From contig CALVPQ010000009.1 of NCBI GenBank assembly GCA_944351415.1, forward strand, positions 1-53,509: a DNA stretch of 53,509 nt, read 5' to 3'. Position 1 is the first letter of the stretch. Every line of letters begins with the position of its first letter. The notes beneath the pieces are model-generated. The model ran no database searches. It saw only the letters and a list, made by a program, of their open reading frames with translations, and was not told where the DNA came from. The stretch comes from an uncultured Clostridia bacterium. GTDB lineage: Bacteria; Bacillota; Clostridia; Christensenellales; UBA1242. The position numbers and the translations under genes were made by a program. Below are positions 16,053 through 24,216 of this stretch, piece after piece.

Positions 16053-17213
16053 TTACCACTGTTCTATTAGGTCTTTCAGTTTCTCCCAAATAGAATTTCT
16101 CCTTACAGTTTCCATTGTATATATTTTTTCACTAAAATGCAAGTTATTATCAATAAAAATTTCAACTTTCCCAACTACCTGTCCGCTTTCGATGGGTGCT
16201 TCTATACTATCGGCAATAGTATATTTATATTTAACCTTTTTAAGTTCTTCCGTCTTTAATGGATAGTAATAACTTTCTTTAGTGCCTATTTTTACGTATT
16301 CCTGCTGTCCGCTTTCAACTTTTATTTTTGTTTTAAAGGCATAACCGCTTGTAAGGTCCACTAAATGATATTCGCTAAATGCTTTATTAATAAGAACTTC
16401 ACTTTCTTCAAACATTGGCCCGCAGTTTAAAACCACACAGACAATATTCATTCCATCACGTTCACAACTTGTGACTAGACATCTGCCTGCATCGTCTGTA
16501 AAGCCTGTTTTAACACCATTGCAACCTTCTAGCTTAGAAAGTAGCTTATTCTTGTTTTTTAAATACCTATTTTTACCATCGCTATTTGTTATCTTTATAT
16601 TTTTTGTTGATACTATCTCTTTAAAAATTGGGTTTTGCATAGCATAACTTGTGATAAGAGCAAGGTCTCTGGCTGTGGTATAGTGGGTTTTTGAATCTAA
16701 ACCGTGCGTATTATCAAAGTGAGAGTTTATTGCTCCTATCTCTTTCGCCTTATTGTTCATCATGTCTATAAACTTTTCTACGCTTCCACCAACATATTCA
16801 CCAATAGCAACACTTGCATCATTGCCTGATATAAGCATAAGTCCATATAATAAATCTCGTAAAGAAAACTTTTCTCCAGCCCTTAAATATAAACTTGTGC
16901 CACTAACCCCAACTGCTTTTGGTGATATTTCAAAAACCTCATCTAAATTAACACCGCTTTCTATTGCAGTTATTGCAGTCATAATCTTGGTGGTGCTTGC
17001 CATGGGGAGCTGAACATTAGAATTCTTTTGGGCAAGCACGCGTTGAGAATGTGCCTCCATGACACACATTGCTTTTGCAGACGTGTTATAACTTTCGGCA
17101 AACACCCTTTCATTTTCATGAAATAATAAACTTAATCCTCCTGCAAATACTGAAAATAAAAATATTATTACAAACAGTAGACAAAGGGCAGAAATAAGTT
17201 TATTCTTCATCAT
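16053..17213 (-). CDS. dacF: D-alanyl-D-alanine carboxypeptidase (DacF-like penicillin-binding protein)
   Basis: This is a low-molecular-weight penicillin-binding protein that trims the terminal D-Ala of peptidoglycan peptides. An N-terminal signal or anchor segment covers residues 6-30. The active-site motifs are STTK at 73-76, SGN at 129-131 and KTG at 235-237. A C-terminal beta domain and a terminal amphipathic helix (SIWEKLKDLIEQW) fit membrane attachment. Its neighbours ytfJ, DUF2953 and gpr favour the sporulation-related DacF assignment over DacA. Start ATG 17213 overlaps the end of ytfJ by 14 bp and has AGGG upstream. Confidence 0.9.
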   Translation of the reverse strand: MMKNKLISALCLLFVIIFLFSVFAGGLSLLFHENERVFAESYNTSAKAMCVMEAHSQRVLAQKNSNVQLPMASTTKIMTAITAIESGVNLDEVFEISPKAVGVSGTSLYLRAGEKFSLRDLLYGLMLISGNDASVAIGEYVGGSVEKFIDMMNNKAKEIGAINSHFDNTHGLDSKTHYTTARDLALITSYAMQNPIFKEIVSTKNIKITNSDGKNRYLKNKNKLLSKLEGCNGVKTGFTDDAGRCLVTSCERDGMNIVCVVLNCGPMFEESEVLINKAFSEYHLVDLTSGYAFKTKIKVESGQQEYVKIGTKESYYYPLKTEELKKVKYKYTIADSIEAPIESGQVVGKVEIFIDNNLHFSEKIYTMETVRRNSIWEKLKDLIEQW

Positions 17214-17619
17214 CTTCGCCCTGCTTTGCAGTATCTTTTTGTTCTTGCTCATTCACCTTAGCAAGAAGTGCATTAAACATATTAAGCACTGTTTGATATA
17301 GTGATTTATTTTCTACATTTATAAACCTTACCTCTCCACCTGACACAATAAGAAAACCAACTGGCGTTACAGACATACCACCACTTGAGCCACCTGCCAT
17401 TGGAAAGTGATTAGCCACACGTCTTGCAGAAAGGTCTGCATATTCACCACCACCTACCACATAACCAACTGTTACCTTAGATATAGGAATTATTGTTGTT
17501 CCATCATCGGTTTCAACCTTTTCTCCTATGATTGTGCTTGAATCAACTATTGTTTTTATCTTTTCCATAGCACTATCAATAAGTCCGTTGATATTTTCAT
17601 TCCCAGTGTAAAACTTCAT
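17200..17619 (-). CDS. ytfJ: GerW/YtfJ-family sporulation protein
   Basis: The 139-residue protein has the family pattern: an N-terminal helix, then DGTTIIPISKVTVGYVVGGG, a Gly/Ser-rich stretch (AGGSSGGMSVTPVGFLIV), and a C-terminal amphipathic helix with acidic end. YtfJ (GerW) is made in the forespore in Bacillus and is needed for normal spore germination. Homologues also occur in lineages where sporulation is unproven. It precedes dacF and follows a DUF2953 gene, the usual conserved order. Confidence 0.9.
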   Translation of the reverse strand: MKFYTGNENINGLIDSAMEKIKTIVDSSTIIGEKVETDDGTTIIPISKVTVGYVVGGGEYADLSARRVANHFPMAGGSSGGMSVTPVGFLIVSGGEVRFINVENKSLYQTVLNMFNALLAKVNEQEQKDTAKQGEDDEE

Positions 17620-17698
17620 ATTCTTCTCCTTTTTAAAAATTGCAAACTGTCAATTTTTAATTTATCTTTTGCATAAGTTTAATTCTTATACAAAAAAA

Positions 17699-18283
17699 TT
17701 ACCTTTTATTTGTCTTTAATACTTTTTCTTTGGTAATCTCTGCATGTTTCTTTTTGCTTAAGATGATTGAATTTATTAACGAATAAACAATATCAAAAAG
17801 AGAAATCGACATGATTAGTTTTACAGCTAATTGGCAAACTTCTCTATTATATGAAACAGTATCATTAAGAGATAATGATGCTGTTGGTTTTTGATTCTTT
17901 ACATTTGTTAGAAATATTGTTATTGCAAGGTTTATAAATCCGGCAAACATAGCAGATAGAAAGGCGTCTTTAAAACCAATATTATAATATATTGAAATTT
18001 CTTTTAACTTTGTTTTATCTTTTATCTCTTGTGAAAGAGTTTGAATAAAAATAACTTCACTGCTTTGAAAATCAATTTCCTTTGTTTCTATTTCATTATC
18101 ACTTTTTGTTATAATTTTCTTCCCCTTTAGCCAAAACTGTTCGTGCATAACTTTCTTTTTATATAAAAATATTCCAAAAGCCCCTGAAAAATCTAAAACA
18201 TTAAATGACACCCTTGCCTCAAGTTTTATAGGAAGGAAAAATAGTATTATTAAGAAAAAAGGAATTAAAAGATAATAGTTCAC
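17699..18283 (-). CDS. DUF2953-like membrane-associated protein (YtfI-type)
   Basis: The 194-residue protein begins with a membrane segment (residues 3-20). A beta-rich region follows (ARVSFNVLDFSGAFGIFLYK), then the phrase FKDAFLSAMFAGFINLAITI, which fits the YtfI/DUF2953 family. A second hydrophobic stretch lies near residues 155-175. The identification rests on this pattern and on its position directly before ytfJ, where DUF2953 genes are usually found. Function is unknown even in Bacillus. Its start overlaps the gpr stop by 4 bp, so translation is probably coupled. Confidence 0.65.
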   Translation of the reverse strand: MNYYLLIPFFLIILFFLPIKLEARVSFNVLDFSGAFGIFLYKKKVMHEQFWLKGKKIITKSDNEIETKEIDFQSSEVIFIQTLSQEIKDKTKLKEISIYYNIGFKDAFLSAMFAGFINLAITIFLTNVKNQKPTASLSLNDTVSYNREVCQLAVKLIMSISLFDIVYSLINSIILSKKKHAEITKEKVLKTNKR

Positions 18284-19029
18284 TTTAGCACCTCTGAGAT
18301 TGCACTTGCTATAATTTGCCCTGCAATAGACACATTTTCTTTTATATCTTTAGGTGTTAAAACTAAATCTTGAGGGCTATTTTTATTAAGTTCGCTTGCA
18401 AAAATCATAAAAGGCACACCTATTGAAAGGCATGGAACACCCATTGTTTCTTGGTCAATTCGCCTAGAAAATCTGGCAATCCCACTGCCTGGTGTCATTC
18501 CACTAGTGGTTATTTGAAAAGAACAACCTAACCTTTTTGGATTATTTGTTGTTAGACTATCAATTATTATGCAATAATCTACATACATACATTTTACAAG
18601 CATTTCAACCATATCAACAGTTTCAATTCCTGTTGAGAAAAAGATATTTGGACAAATTTTAAAAATATTATTCATTTTATTTAGTGCGTCTATTGTGATA
18701 TTATCAAAAACTTCTTTGCCAAGTCTATCAGCTGAAATATCTGGATTACCAAGGCACACAATAAGAACCTTATCTTTGTGACGAAGTCTTAAATCTTTGC
18801 TAAACTTTTTTAGGTGTTCGGAAAGTATCTCGGCAATATAAACTTGACAATCTAGTCTATAGTCATAGAGATGTGGGCAATTTAAAATAAAATATTCCCC
18901 CACTCTCATATCACTTTCTTCATCTTCAACACTCATCTTACCTATGCTTATACCAAATTTTTCAAGTTTTTTGGTGGTGTAGCCTAAATTTTCAAGGTCT
19001 TTTCCACATTCATCAATTAAATCATACAT
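18280..19029 (-). CDS. gpr: GPR-like germination protease, shortened
   Basis: GPR is the spore protease that degrades small acid-soluble proteins at germination. The 249-residue product matches it in LIVCLGNPDISADRLGKEVF, STGIETVDMVEMLVKC, IIIDSLTTNNPKRLGCSFQI, SGMTPGSGI and the MGVPCLSIGVPFMI segment. It is about 100 residues shorter than Bacillus GPR. The propeptide and N-terminal segment are missing or very diverged, so zymogen control may differ. No clear ribosome binding site precedes ATG 19029. As first gene of a run with DUF2953, ytfJ and dacF it supports a spore-forming ancestry, though not proof of current sporulation. Confidence 0.85.
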   Translation of the reverse strand: MYDLIDECGKDLENLGYTTKKLEKFGISIGKMSVEDEESDMRVGEYFILNCPHLYDYRLDCQVYIAEILSEHLKKFSKDLRLRHKDKVLIVCLGNPDISADRLGKEVFDNITIDALNKMNNIFKICPNIFFSTGIETVDMVEMLVKCMYVDYCIIIDSLTTNNPKRLGCSFQITTSGMTPGSGIARFSRRIDQETMGVPCLSIGVPFMIFASELNKNSPQDLVLTPKDIKENVSIAGQIIASAISEVLK

Positions 19030-19070
19030 ATTTATATTTTGATTATTTTTTAAAAAATTATTTATTTTAC

Positions 19071-19099
19071 TTGATTTTATTATTTTTATGTGATATACT
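19071..19099 (+). promoter_or_regulatory. Predicted promoter of rpsT
   Basis: TTGATT (19071-19076) and TATACT (19094-19099) are separated by 17 bases. AAAGGAG at 19114-19120 is the ribosome binding site for the ATG at 19127. Confidence 0.7.
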
Positions 19100-19126
19100 C
19101 TTAGAGAAATTTTAAAGGAGAATACT

Positions 19127-19402
19127 ATGCCTAATATTAAATCAGCAGAAAAAAGAGTTAAGATTATTGAAAAGAAAACAGCTCAAAACAAATCTGTTAA
19201 GAGCAAAATTTCAACTTATATTAAAAAATTTAAAGCTGCTATTGAAAATAAAGATGTAGAAGTTGCTGAAGTTGCTTTCGGTGACGTTGTTTCTTTGCTT
19301 GACAAGGCAGCTAGTGATAACGTTATACATAAAAATAACGCTGATAGAAGAAAAGCTCACTATGCTAAACTTTTAGACGACTTAAAAAAAGAAGCAAAAT
19401 AA
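19127..19402 (+). CDS. rpsT: 30S ribosomal protein S20
   Basis: The 91-residue basic protein starts MPNIKSAEKRVKIIEKKTAQ and has the helical, Lys/Ala-rich pattern of S20, including KAASDNVIHKNNADRRKAHYA near the C-terminus. It binds 16S rRNA early in 30S assembly. The gene is monocistronic on the plus strand with its own promoter and terminator, divergent from the gpr gene run, as is common in Firmicutes. Confidence 0.97.
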   Translation: MPNIKSAEKRVKIIEKKTAQNKSVKSKISTYIKKFKAAIENKDVEVAEVAFGDVVSLLDKAASDNVIHKNNADRRKAHYAKLLDDLKKEAK

Positions 19403-19420
19403 GTTGAACTAAGTTAAAAT

Positions 19421-19448
19421 AAGAAGAAGGTTTGAGTCTTCTTTTTTA
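19421..19448 (+). terminator. Terminator of rpsT
   Basis: A 7-bp stem AAGAAGA / TCTTCTT (19421-19427 with 19437-19443) is followed by a T-run. Confidence 0.6.
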
Positions 19449-19452
19449 TAAA

Positions 19453-19498
19453 AAAAACACGGATAATATATGGGTAATACCTTTTTATCCGTGTTTTT
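19453..19498. terminator. Bidirectional terminator between rpsT and hpf
   Basis: A 14-bp stem (19453-19466 with 19485-19498) has A-runs outside on the left and T-runs on the right. It serves as a second terminator for rpsT and as terminator for hpf on the minus strand. Confidence 0.75.
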
Positions 19499-19568
19499 AA
19501 TATTAAAAATTTGAATGATTATTTTTAATTTTAAACTTTAACTAAATTATTTTTAAAGTTTATATATC

Positions 19569-20105
19569 TTAATAATTTAAGTCAATAAGACCAAACTTGC
19601 CATCTTTTCTTCTATAAAGAACATTGATTTTCCCTGTTTCTGCATTTAAAAATACATAGAAATCATGTCCAAGACGTTCAATTGCAAATCTTGCATCATC
19701 AACAAGCATTGGGTCAAGGTCAAAAGTCTTTTTCTTGTAGATAGTTGGCAACTCCTCTGGCTCTTCTTCAATAAACTCGAATGGTAAGAAGTTCTCTTGT
19801 TTTGAACCTTTTGCCTTTTTCTCCTTTCTCTTCTCATTATTTCTTACAATTTGTTTTTCAAGTTTTGGAAGAGCATAGTCAATATTATCATACATATTAT
19901 CGCTTGAAACTTCGCTTCTATATAATAATCCTTTACTTGTGATTGTTATTTCAAGCTTCTCTTGCTTTGCTTCTTTTTGACATACTACCTTAGCATTTGC
20001 ATCATCATCAAAATACTTTGAAAGTCTTTCAAGTTTTTCATTTAATATTCTTTCAAGTCTTTGTGAAACAGTGTAGCCACCTCTTGCCAAAATATCTATT
20101 TTCAT
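19569..20105 (-). CDS. hpf: Ribosome hibernation-promoting factor, long form
   Basis: The 178-residue protein has the N-terminal HPF/YfiA domain (MKIDILARGGYTVSQRLERI to about residue 98), a charged linker with KKAKGSK and EEEPEELPTIYKK, and the C-terminal dimerisation domain (LDPMLVDDARFAIERLGHDFYVF, then VLYRRKDGKFGLID). Long HPF joins 70S ribosomes into inactive 100S dimers in stationary phase. An AGGAGGA ribosome binding site precedes the ATG. It is separated from clpC by 290 bp that contain multi-hairpin element B. Confidence 0.95.
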   Translation of the reverse strand: MKIDILARGGYTVSQRLERILNEKLERLSKYFDDDANAKVVCQKEAKQEKLEITITSKGLLYRSEVSSDNMYDNIDYALPKLEKQIVRNNEKRKEKKAKGSKQENFLPFEFIEEEPEELPTIYKKKTFDLDPMLVDDARFAIERLGHDFYVFLNAETGKINVLYRRKDGKFGLIDLNY

Positions 20106-20219
20106 ATTATTTCCTCCTATATTTTTATATTAGCAAATTTACTAAAAAAAACAAAGTAAATTTATAAAATGTTGCTCTATTTATTAAAAATTATTATTAA
20201 AAACCACTTTTTTAACTGG

Positions 20220-20371
20220 ATTTTTAGTCTAACTTAAACGAAGAAAAAGAGCGGCGGAATATAATGCAAATTTTTTTTGCATTATCATAAGAAAACATTA
20301 TGGTTTTCTTATGAAATTTTGTTTACAAAATTTATTCCGCCGCCCTGTTCTTACTTACAAGATTTTTTATT
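20220..20371 (+). repeat. Multi-hairpin intergenic element B (24-nt box, closing stem, three hairpins, AT-rich tail)
   Basis: The element starts with a 24-nt box (20220-20243), followed by a 7-nt spacer. An 11-bp closing stem, GC-rich at its base, pairs 20251-20261 with 20333-20343. Inside are three hairpins: 9 bp (20262-20284), 12 bp (20285-20314) and about 8 bp (20315-20332), with no unpaired linkers. After the stem, 20353-20371 matches the 26-bp repeat found after element C at 15 of 19 positions. The box matches the one at 42557-42580 at 22 of 24 positions. It sits between clpC and hpf, 52 bp after the clpC stop. Confidence 0.75.
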
Positions 20372-20394
20372 AGATAATAAGCTTAGAATAATTA

Positions 20395-22851
20395 TTAATC
20401 ATTAGTAAAGGTAAGTTTTCCATCTTGCTCATCAATAATAATCTCGCCTTCATTTTTAAGCTGACCAAGCAAGATTTTTTCTGCAATTTGGTCTTCAACT
20501 TCTTGCTGAATATATCTTTTAAGGGGTCTTGCACCATACTCTGAATTTGAGCCTTTATTTACAATAAAAGTAAGGGCATCTTCTGTTATCTTAAGTGAGA
20601 GATTTTTTTCTTTAAGTCTTTTGTTTATATTTGATATTAGTATCTTTGCAATCTTAACAAGGTCATCTTGAGTAAGCGGAGAAAAGATGCATATAACATC
20701 AATACGATTGATGAACTCTGGCTTAAATTTATTTTTTAATGCGTCCATATAAATAGCTTTAGAGTCGATTACTTCATCATCTTCTTGCCCACCAAAACCA
20801 AGTTGTTTGCGGTGTTCTTTAACTTCCTTTGCACCTAAATTGCTTGTCATGATGATGATTGTGTTTTTGAAGGATACAGTTCTTCCTTGCCCATCAGTTA
20901 AACGACCATCATCAAGAATTTGAAGCAGTGCATTAAGAACATCTGGGTGTGCTTTTTCAATCTCATCAAATAAAACTACTGAATAAGGGTGACGACGAAT
21001 TTGCTCGGTAAGTTGCCCACCTTCATCATAACCTACATATCCTGGAGGTGAACCTATAAGTTTTGAAACTGAATGTGACTCCATGTATTCACTCATATCA
21101 ATACGAACAATATTATTTTCATCATCAAACATAGCCTCTGCAATAGCTTTGCAAAGCTCTGTTTTCCCAACACCTGTTTGTCCCATAAATAAGAATGAGC
21201 CTATTGGTCTCTTGCTGTCTTGAAGCCCCACTCTTGAACGTCTAATTGCTTTTGCAACGGCATCTACCGCATCATTTTGCCCCACAACACGTTTATGCAA
21301 GATGTCTTCAAGATGCAATAATCTATCTTTTTCACTTTCAGTTATCTTTGTTACAGGTATACCCGTCCATTTTGATACAACTGCCGCAATTTCATTTGCA
21401 CCAATTGAATTTTTATTTGACTTCTCTTTTTTAACATCAAACTTTTCTTCTTTTTTCTTTAAATCATTTTCTAAATTTATAATTTCTGATTGAAGACGAG
21501 CTGCCTTTTCATAGTTTCGTTGCAAACTTGCTTCATCTCGACTTGATGAAAGAGCTCTGATTTTATCTTCAAGTGCCCTTATCTCTTGTGGCTTTAATGT
21601 GTAGTTTACCTTAGCCTTTGAACTTGCTTCATCTATTAGGTCGATGGCTTTATCTGGCAAGCTTCTATCAGAAATATATCTATCAGAAAGCACAGCCGCC
21701 GCCTCTATAGCTTCGTCTGTTATTGTGATTTTATGGAAGGCTTCGTAGCTATCACGGAGACCTTTTAAAATTTGTATGGTCTGTGCAACTGTTGGTGGGT
21801 TTACCATAATTGGTTGGAAACGTCTTTCTAGTGCTTTATCTTTTTCTATAAATTTGCGGTATTCATCAGTTGTTGTTGCACCAATAGTTTGAAGCTCTCC
21901 TCTTGCAAGATATGGTTTTAGCATATCAGCAGGAGATGTTTCGCCTTTTTCAGAACCTGCTTGGGCAAGAGTATGAATTTCATCAATAAAAACAATTATA
22001 TTTTTACTTGCTATAATGGTTTCTATGGCATCTTTAAGTTTCTCTTCCATTGAACCACGGTATTTTGTGCCTGCCATAAGTCCGCCTATTTCTAGTGCAT
22101 ATACAACTTTATCTTTTAAAACTTCTGGCACGTCTCCTGATACAATTGCTTGGGCAAGTCCTTCGACAACTGCGGTTTTCCCAACCCCAGCTTCACCTAT
22201 AAGCACAGGGTTATTTTTTGTTTTACGACAAAGAATTTCAACAACCCTTTGTATTTCTTCTTCACGACCTATAACTGGGTCAAGTTTATGTTCTTTTGCC
22301 TTTAATGTTATATCTGTTCCCATATCAAGCAATTTTTCTGGTAATGTGCTTCCTGCCTGCTTGTTTGATGATTGCTCAGATTTTTCTTCCCTATTGTTTG
22401 GACTTGCAGACATTAGTGCCTTTGTGACTTTATCACGAAGTCTATCAATATCAACGCCATATTGCCCTACAAGTATTCTATAAGCGACACTTCCTGTGCT
22501 TGATAAAAGTGCAAGAAGAAGGTGTTCTGTTCCAAGAAATGAATGGTTCATCTGAAGAGCTATTTGCTGTGCTATTCTGAATAAATCCTTTGTTCTTGGA
22601 GTCATTTCAACTTCATCTGAAAAAAGGATATTATCTTCACTGACATTATCTTCAAAAAACTCAAATAAACTTGGTTCTGTGACGCCAACTTCCGCTAAAA
22701 ATTGGCTAGCAAGACAGTCTTTAACGCTTGTTAACCCGTATAAAATATGTTCACTTCCGATTAGGTTCGAGCCAAAACGGAGTGCAAATTTGCTTGCATT
22801 TTTTATGACTTTTTGTATGTTGTCTGAAAATGCTGATGATTGATAATTCAT
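20395..22851 (-). CDS. clpC: ATP-dependent Clp protease ATPase subunit ClpC
   Basis: ClpC is a hexameric unfoldase that feeds substrates, including arginine-phosphorylated proteins, to ClpP. The 818-residue product has two Clp-N repeats (residues 1-145) and a first AAA module with Walker [10 protein letters not shown] (about 218) and [10 protein letters not shown] middle domain of UVR type (about 430-475, [16 protein letters not shown]) follows. The second AAA module has GQTGVGKTE (about 555), [16 protein letters not shown] and the GYVGYDEGG pore loop. The C-terminal D2-small domain ends near residue 810. It follows mcsB by 4 bp, so mcsA-mcsB-clpC form one operon, without ctsR. Confidence 0.97.
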   Translation of the reverse strand: MNYQSSAFSDNIQKVIKNASKFALRFGSNLIGSEHILYGLTSVKDCLASQFLAEVGVTEPSLFEFFEDNVSEDNILFSDEVEMTPRTKDLFRIAQQIALQMNHSFLGTEHLLLALLSSTGSVAYRILVGQYGVDIDRLRDKVTKALMSASPNNREEKSEQSSNKQAGSTLPEKLLDMGTDITLKAKEHKLDPVIGREEEIQRVVEILCRKTKNNPVLIGEAGVGKTAVVEGLAQAIVSGDVPEVLKDKVVYALEIGGLMAGTKYRGSMEEKLKDAIETIIASKNIIVFIDEIHTLAQAGSEKGETSPADMLKPYLARGELQTIGATTTDEYRKFIEKDKALERRFQPIMVNPPTVAQTIQILKGLRDSYEAFHKITITDEAIEAAAVLSDRYISDRSLPDKAIDLIDEASSKAKVNYTLKPQEIRALEDKIRALSSSRDEASLQRNYEKAARLQSEIINLENDLKKKEEKFDVKKEKSNKNSIGANEIAAVVSKWTGIPVTKITESEKDRLLHLEDILHKRVVGQNDAVDAVAKAIRRSRVGLQDSKRPIGSFLFMGQTGVGKTELCKAIAEAMFDDENNIVRIDMSEYMESHSVSKLIGSPPGYVGYDEGGQLTEQIRRHPYSVVLFDEIEKAHPDVLNALLQILDDGRLTDGQGRTVSFKNTIIIMTSNLGAKEVKEHRKQLGFGGQEDDEVIDSKAIYMDALKNKFKPEFINRIDVICIFSPLTQDDLVKIAKILISNINKRLKEKNLSLKITEDALTFIVNKGSNSEYGARPLKRYIQQEVEDQIAEKILLGQLKNEGEIIIDEQDGKLTFTND

Positions 22852-22855
22852 AGTT

Positions 22856-23863
22856 TTAAACCCCCTTTGTTAATTCTCGGACTTTGTTAGATATATACTC
22901 CGCTCTTATAATATTTTCCTTTTTTTTATTTGAAAATTCAAAAATTTCCTTTAAATTTGCACTCATACCCTCATAAAACAATTTTTGATATTTTTCGTCA
23001 GAGATTATATCTATAAAGCCTAATACCTGCCCTAGTTTCACAAGTGATAAAAGTTCTATCATTTCATCTTCTTTAAGTGTATAACAGTTTGTTAAAATTC
23101 CATAAGCACGACAAGTTTTATCCTTATATAAATCATAGTCATTTTCAAGAAGAAGCTCTCTTAACTCTCGTTCTTTATTGCATACTGAATAAATAAACTC
23201 GCTAACTTTATCTATGATTTCATCTTCATCAAGCCCTAACGAGCCTTGATTTGAAATTTGATAGAAATATCCTAGTGCCTTACTGCCTTCACCATATATT
23301 CCACGAACGGTTAGTCCATCTTCCTTTGCTAAGCTGATTATTTCTTCAATCTTCCCTGCAAGTTGACATGCTGGCAAAAAACACATGACAGATGCACGCA
23401 TTCCAGTTCCTAAATTTGATGGACTTGCCGTTATAAACCCCAGTTCATTATCAAAGGCAATTGGCATACTTTTTAAAATTTCATCATCAATTTTGCTTAT
23501 ACGTCTATATGGTTTATATAAATTAAAACCTTTTTCAAGGCATTGTTCTCTTATATGGTCTTCTTCATTTATCATGACTATTATCTTTTCATCTTCACTT
23601 ATCGCCACTGATGAAATATCTTTATTTTCAATTAGTTCTTTGCTTATAAGGTGTTTTTCAAAAAGTGCATTACACTCATTTAAAGATAAATCTTTTAATG
23701 ACATAAAGTTAAAAACATCAAATTCTTCAAGAGTCTTCATGACAGAATTTGTGATATACTTTGCATCTATATCACTTTGAAGTTTTGTGTAAAATTTCAA
23801 CCCTTCTATATTCCTTGCAAGACGAATACGCGATGTGATGGCTATATTATCAAATATTTCCAT
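22856..23863 (-). CDS. mcsB: Protein arginine kinase McsB
   Basis: McsB phosphorylates arginines on proteins, marking them for ClpC-ClpP. The 335-residue product has the phosphagen-kinase-type ATP site: SRIRLARNIEG near residue 10 and SPSNLGTGMRASVMCFLPA near 155-173 (family CPTNLGTG). The RGIYGEGSKALGYFYQISNQGSLG segment follows near 195-220. A longer reading frame starts at 23902, but ATG 23863 has a GGTGGGTGG site and gives the normal family N-terminus (MEIFDNIAITSRIRL). The start overlaps the mini-mcsA stop by 14 bp, indicating coupled translation. Confidence 0.95.
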   Translation of the reverse strand: MEIFDNIAITSRIRLARNIEGLKFYTKLQSDIDAKYITNSVMKTLEEFDVFNFMSLKDLSLNECNALFEKHLISKELIENKDISSVAISEDEKIIVMINEEDHIREQCLEKGFNLYKPYRRISKIDDEILKSMPIAFDNELGFITASPSNLGTGMRASVMCFLPACQLAGKIEEIISLAKEDGLTVRGIYGEGSKALGYFYQISNQGSLGLDEDEIIDKVSEFIYSVCNKERELRELLLENDYDLYKDKTCRAYGILTNCYTLKEDEMIELLSLVKLGQVLGFIDIISDEKYQKLFYEGMSANLKEIFEFSNKKKENIIRAEYISNKVRELTKGV

Positions 23864-24020
23864 TGCCACCCACCTTTTTCCCTTTATGTTTTTTTTCGCC
23901 ATACATCTTTTTTATTGCAAGTTTTAGCTCTGGAATTTCTTTATAACAATGACTGCACCCCACAAAGCCAGTTTGCAAAATTTCATTATATGTTGTGTTA
24001 CAATATGGACATCTGCTCAT
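23850..24020 (-). CDS. mcsA: Mini-McsA: zinc-binding activator of McsB, single zinc-finger domain
   Basis: This 56-residue ORF contains CPYC at residues 4-7 and CSHC at 22-25. YNEILQTGFVGC lies between them, and LKLAIKKMYGEKKHKGK follows. The arrangement matches the second zinc-binding module of McsA (CPxCG...TYxxF...G..GCxxCY...L..I.G...H.GK). McsA is usually about 170-185 residues with two zinc modules and a C-terminal UVR domain; here only one module remains. Position directly before mcsB, with a 14-bp overlap and a GGTG site before ATG 24020, supports the assignment. It probably still activates McsB but cannot contribute a UVR contact to ClpC. Confidence 0.82.
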   Translation of the reverse strand: MSRCPYCNTTYNEILQTGFVGCSHCYKEIPELKLAIKKMYGEKKHKGKKVGGNGNI

Positions 24021-24179
24021 TCTTCACCTTATTTATTATAATTATATCATACTTGGATTATATTTTCACTTAATTATAATGTATTTTATAAAAAACAAAA
24101 GATAATTGTTGAAAAAATTGAAAAAATATAGCTTGTAAAATATCAAAACTTTTCAATATTTTATCAATAAGTCAATAAC

Positions 24180-24211
24180 AAAAAGATGCTAAGAAATTTT
24201 AGCATCTTTTT
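24180..24211 (-). terminator. Terminator of tex
   Basis: A 13-bp stem (24180-24192 with about 24199-24211) has a T-run on the minus strand directly after the tex stop codon. The rest of the 24021-24179 gap contains TATAAT-like sequences that may belong to the mcsA promoter, but no convincing -35 or CtsR operator. Confidence 0.7.
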
Positions 24212-24216
24212 CCATC

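Noticed and set aside
22856-23902. McsB starting at 23902
   Set aside because: It would add 13 residues that overlap mini-mcsA further; ATG 23863 gives the family N-terminus and a better site.
24021-24179. CtsR operator upstream of mini-mcsA
   Set aside because: I searched for the direct heptad repeat (GGTCAAA type) and found only A/T-rich near-misses.
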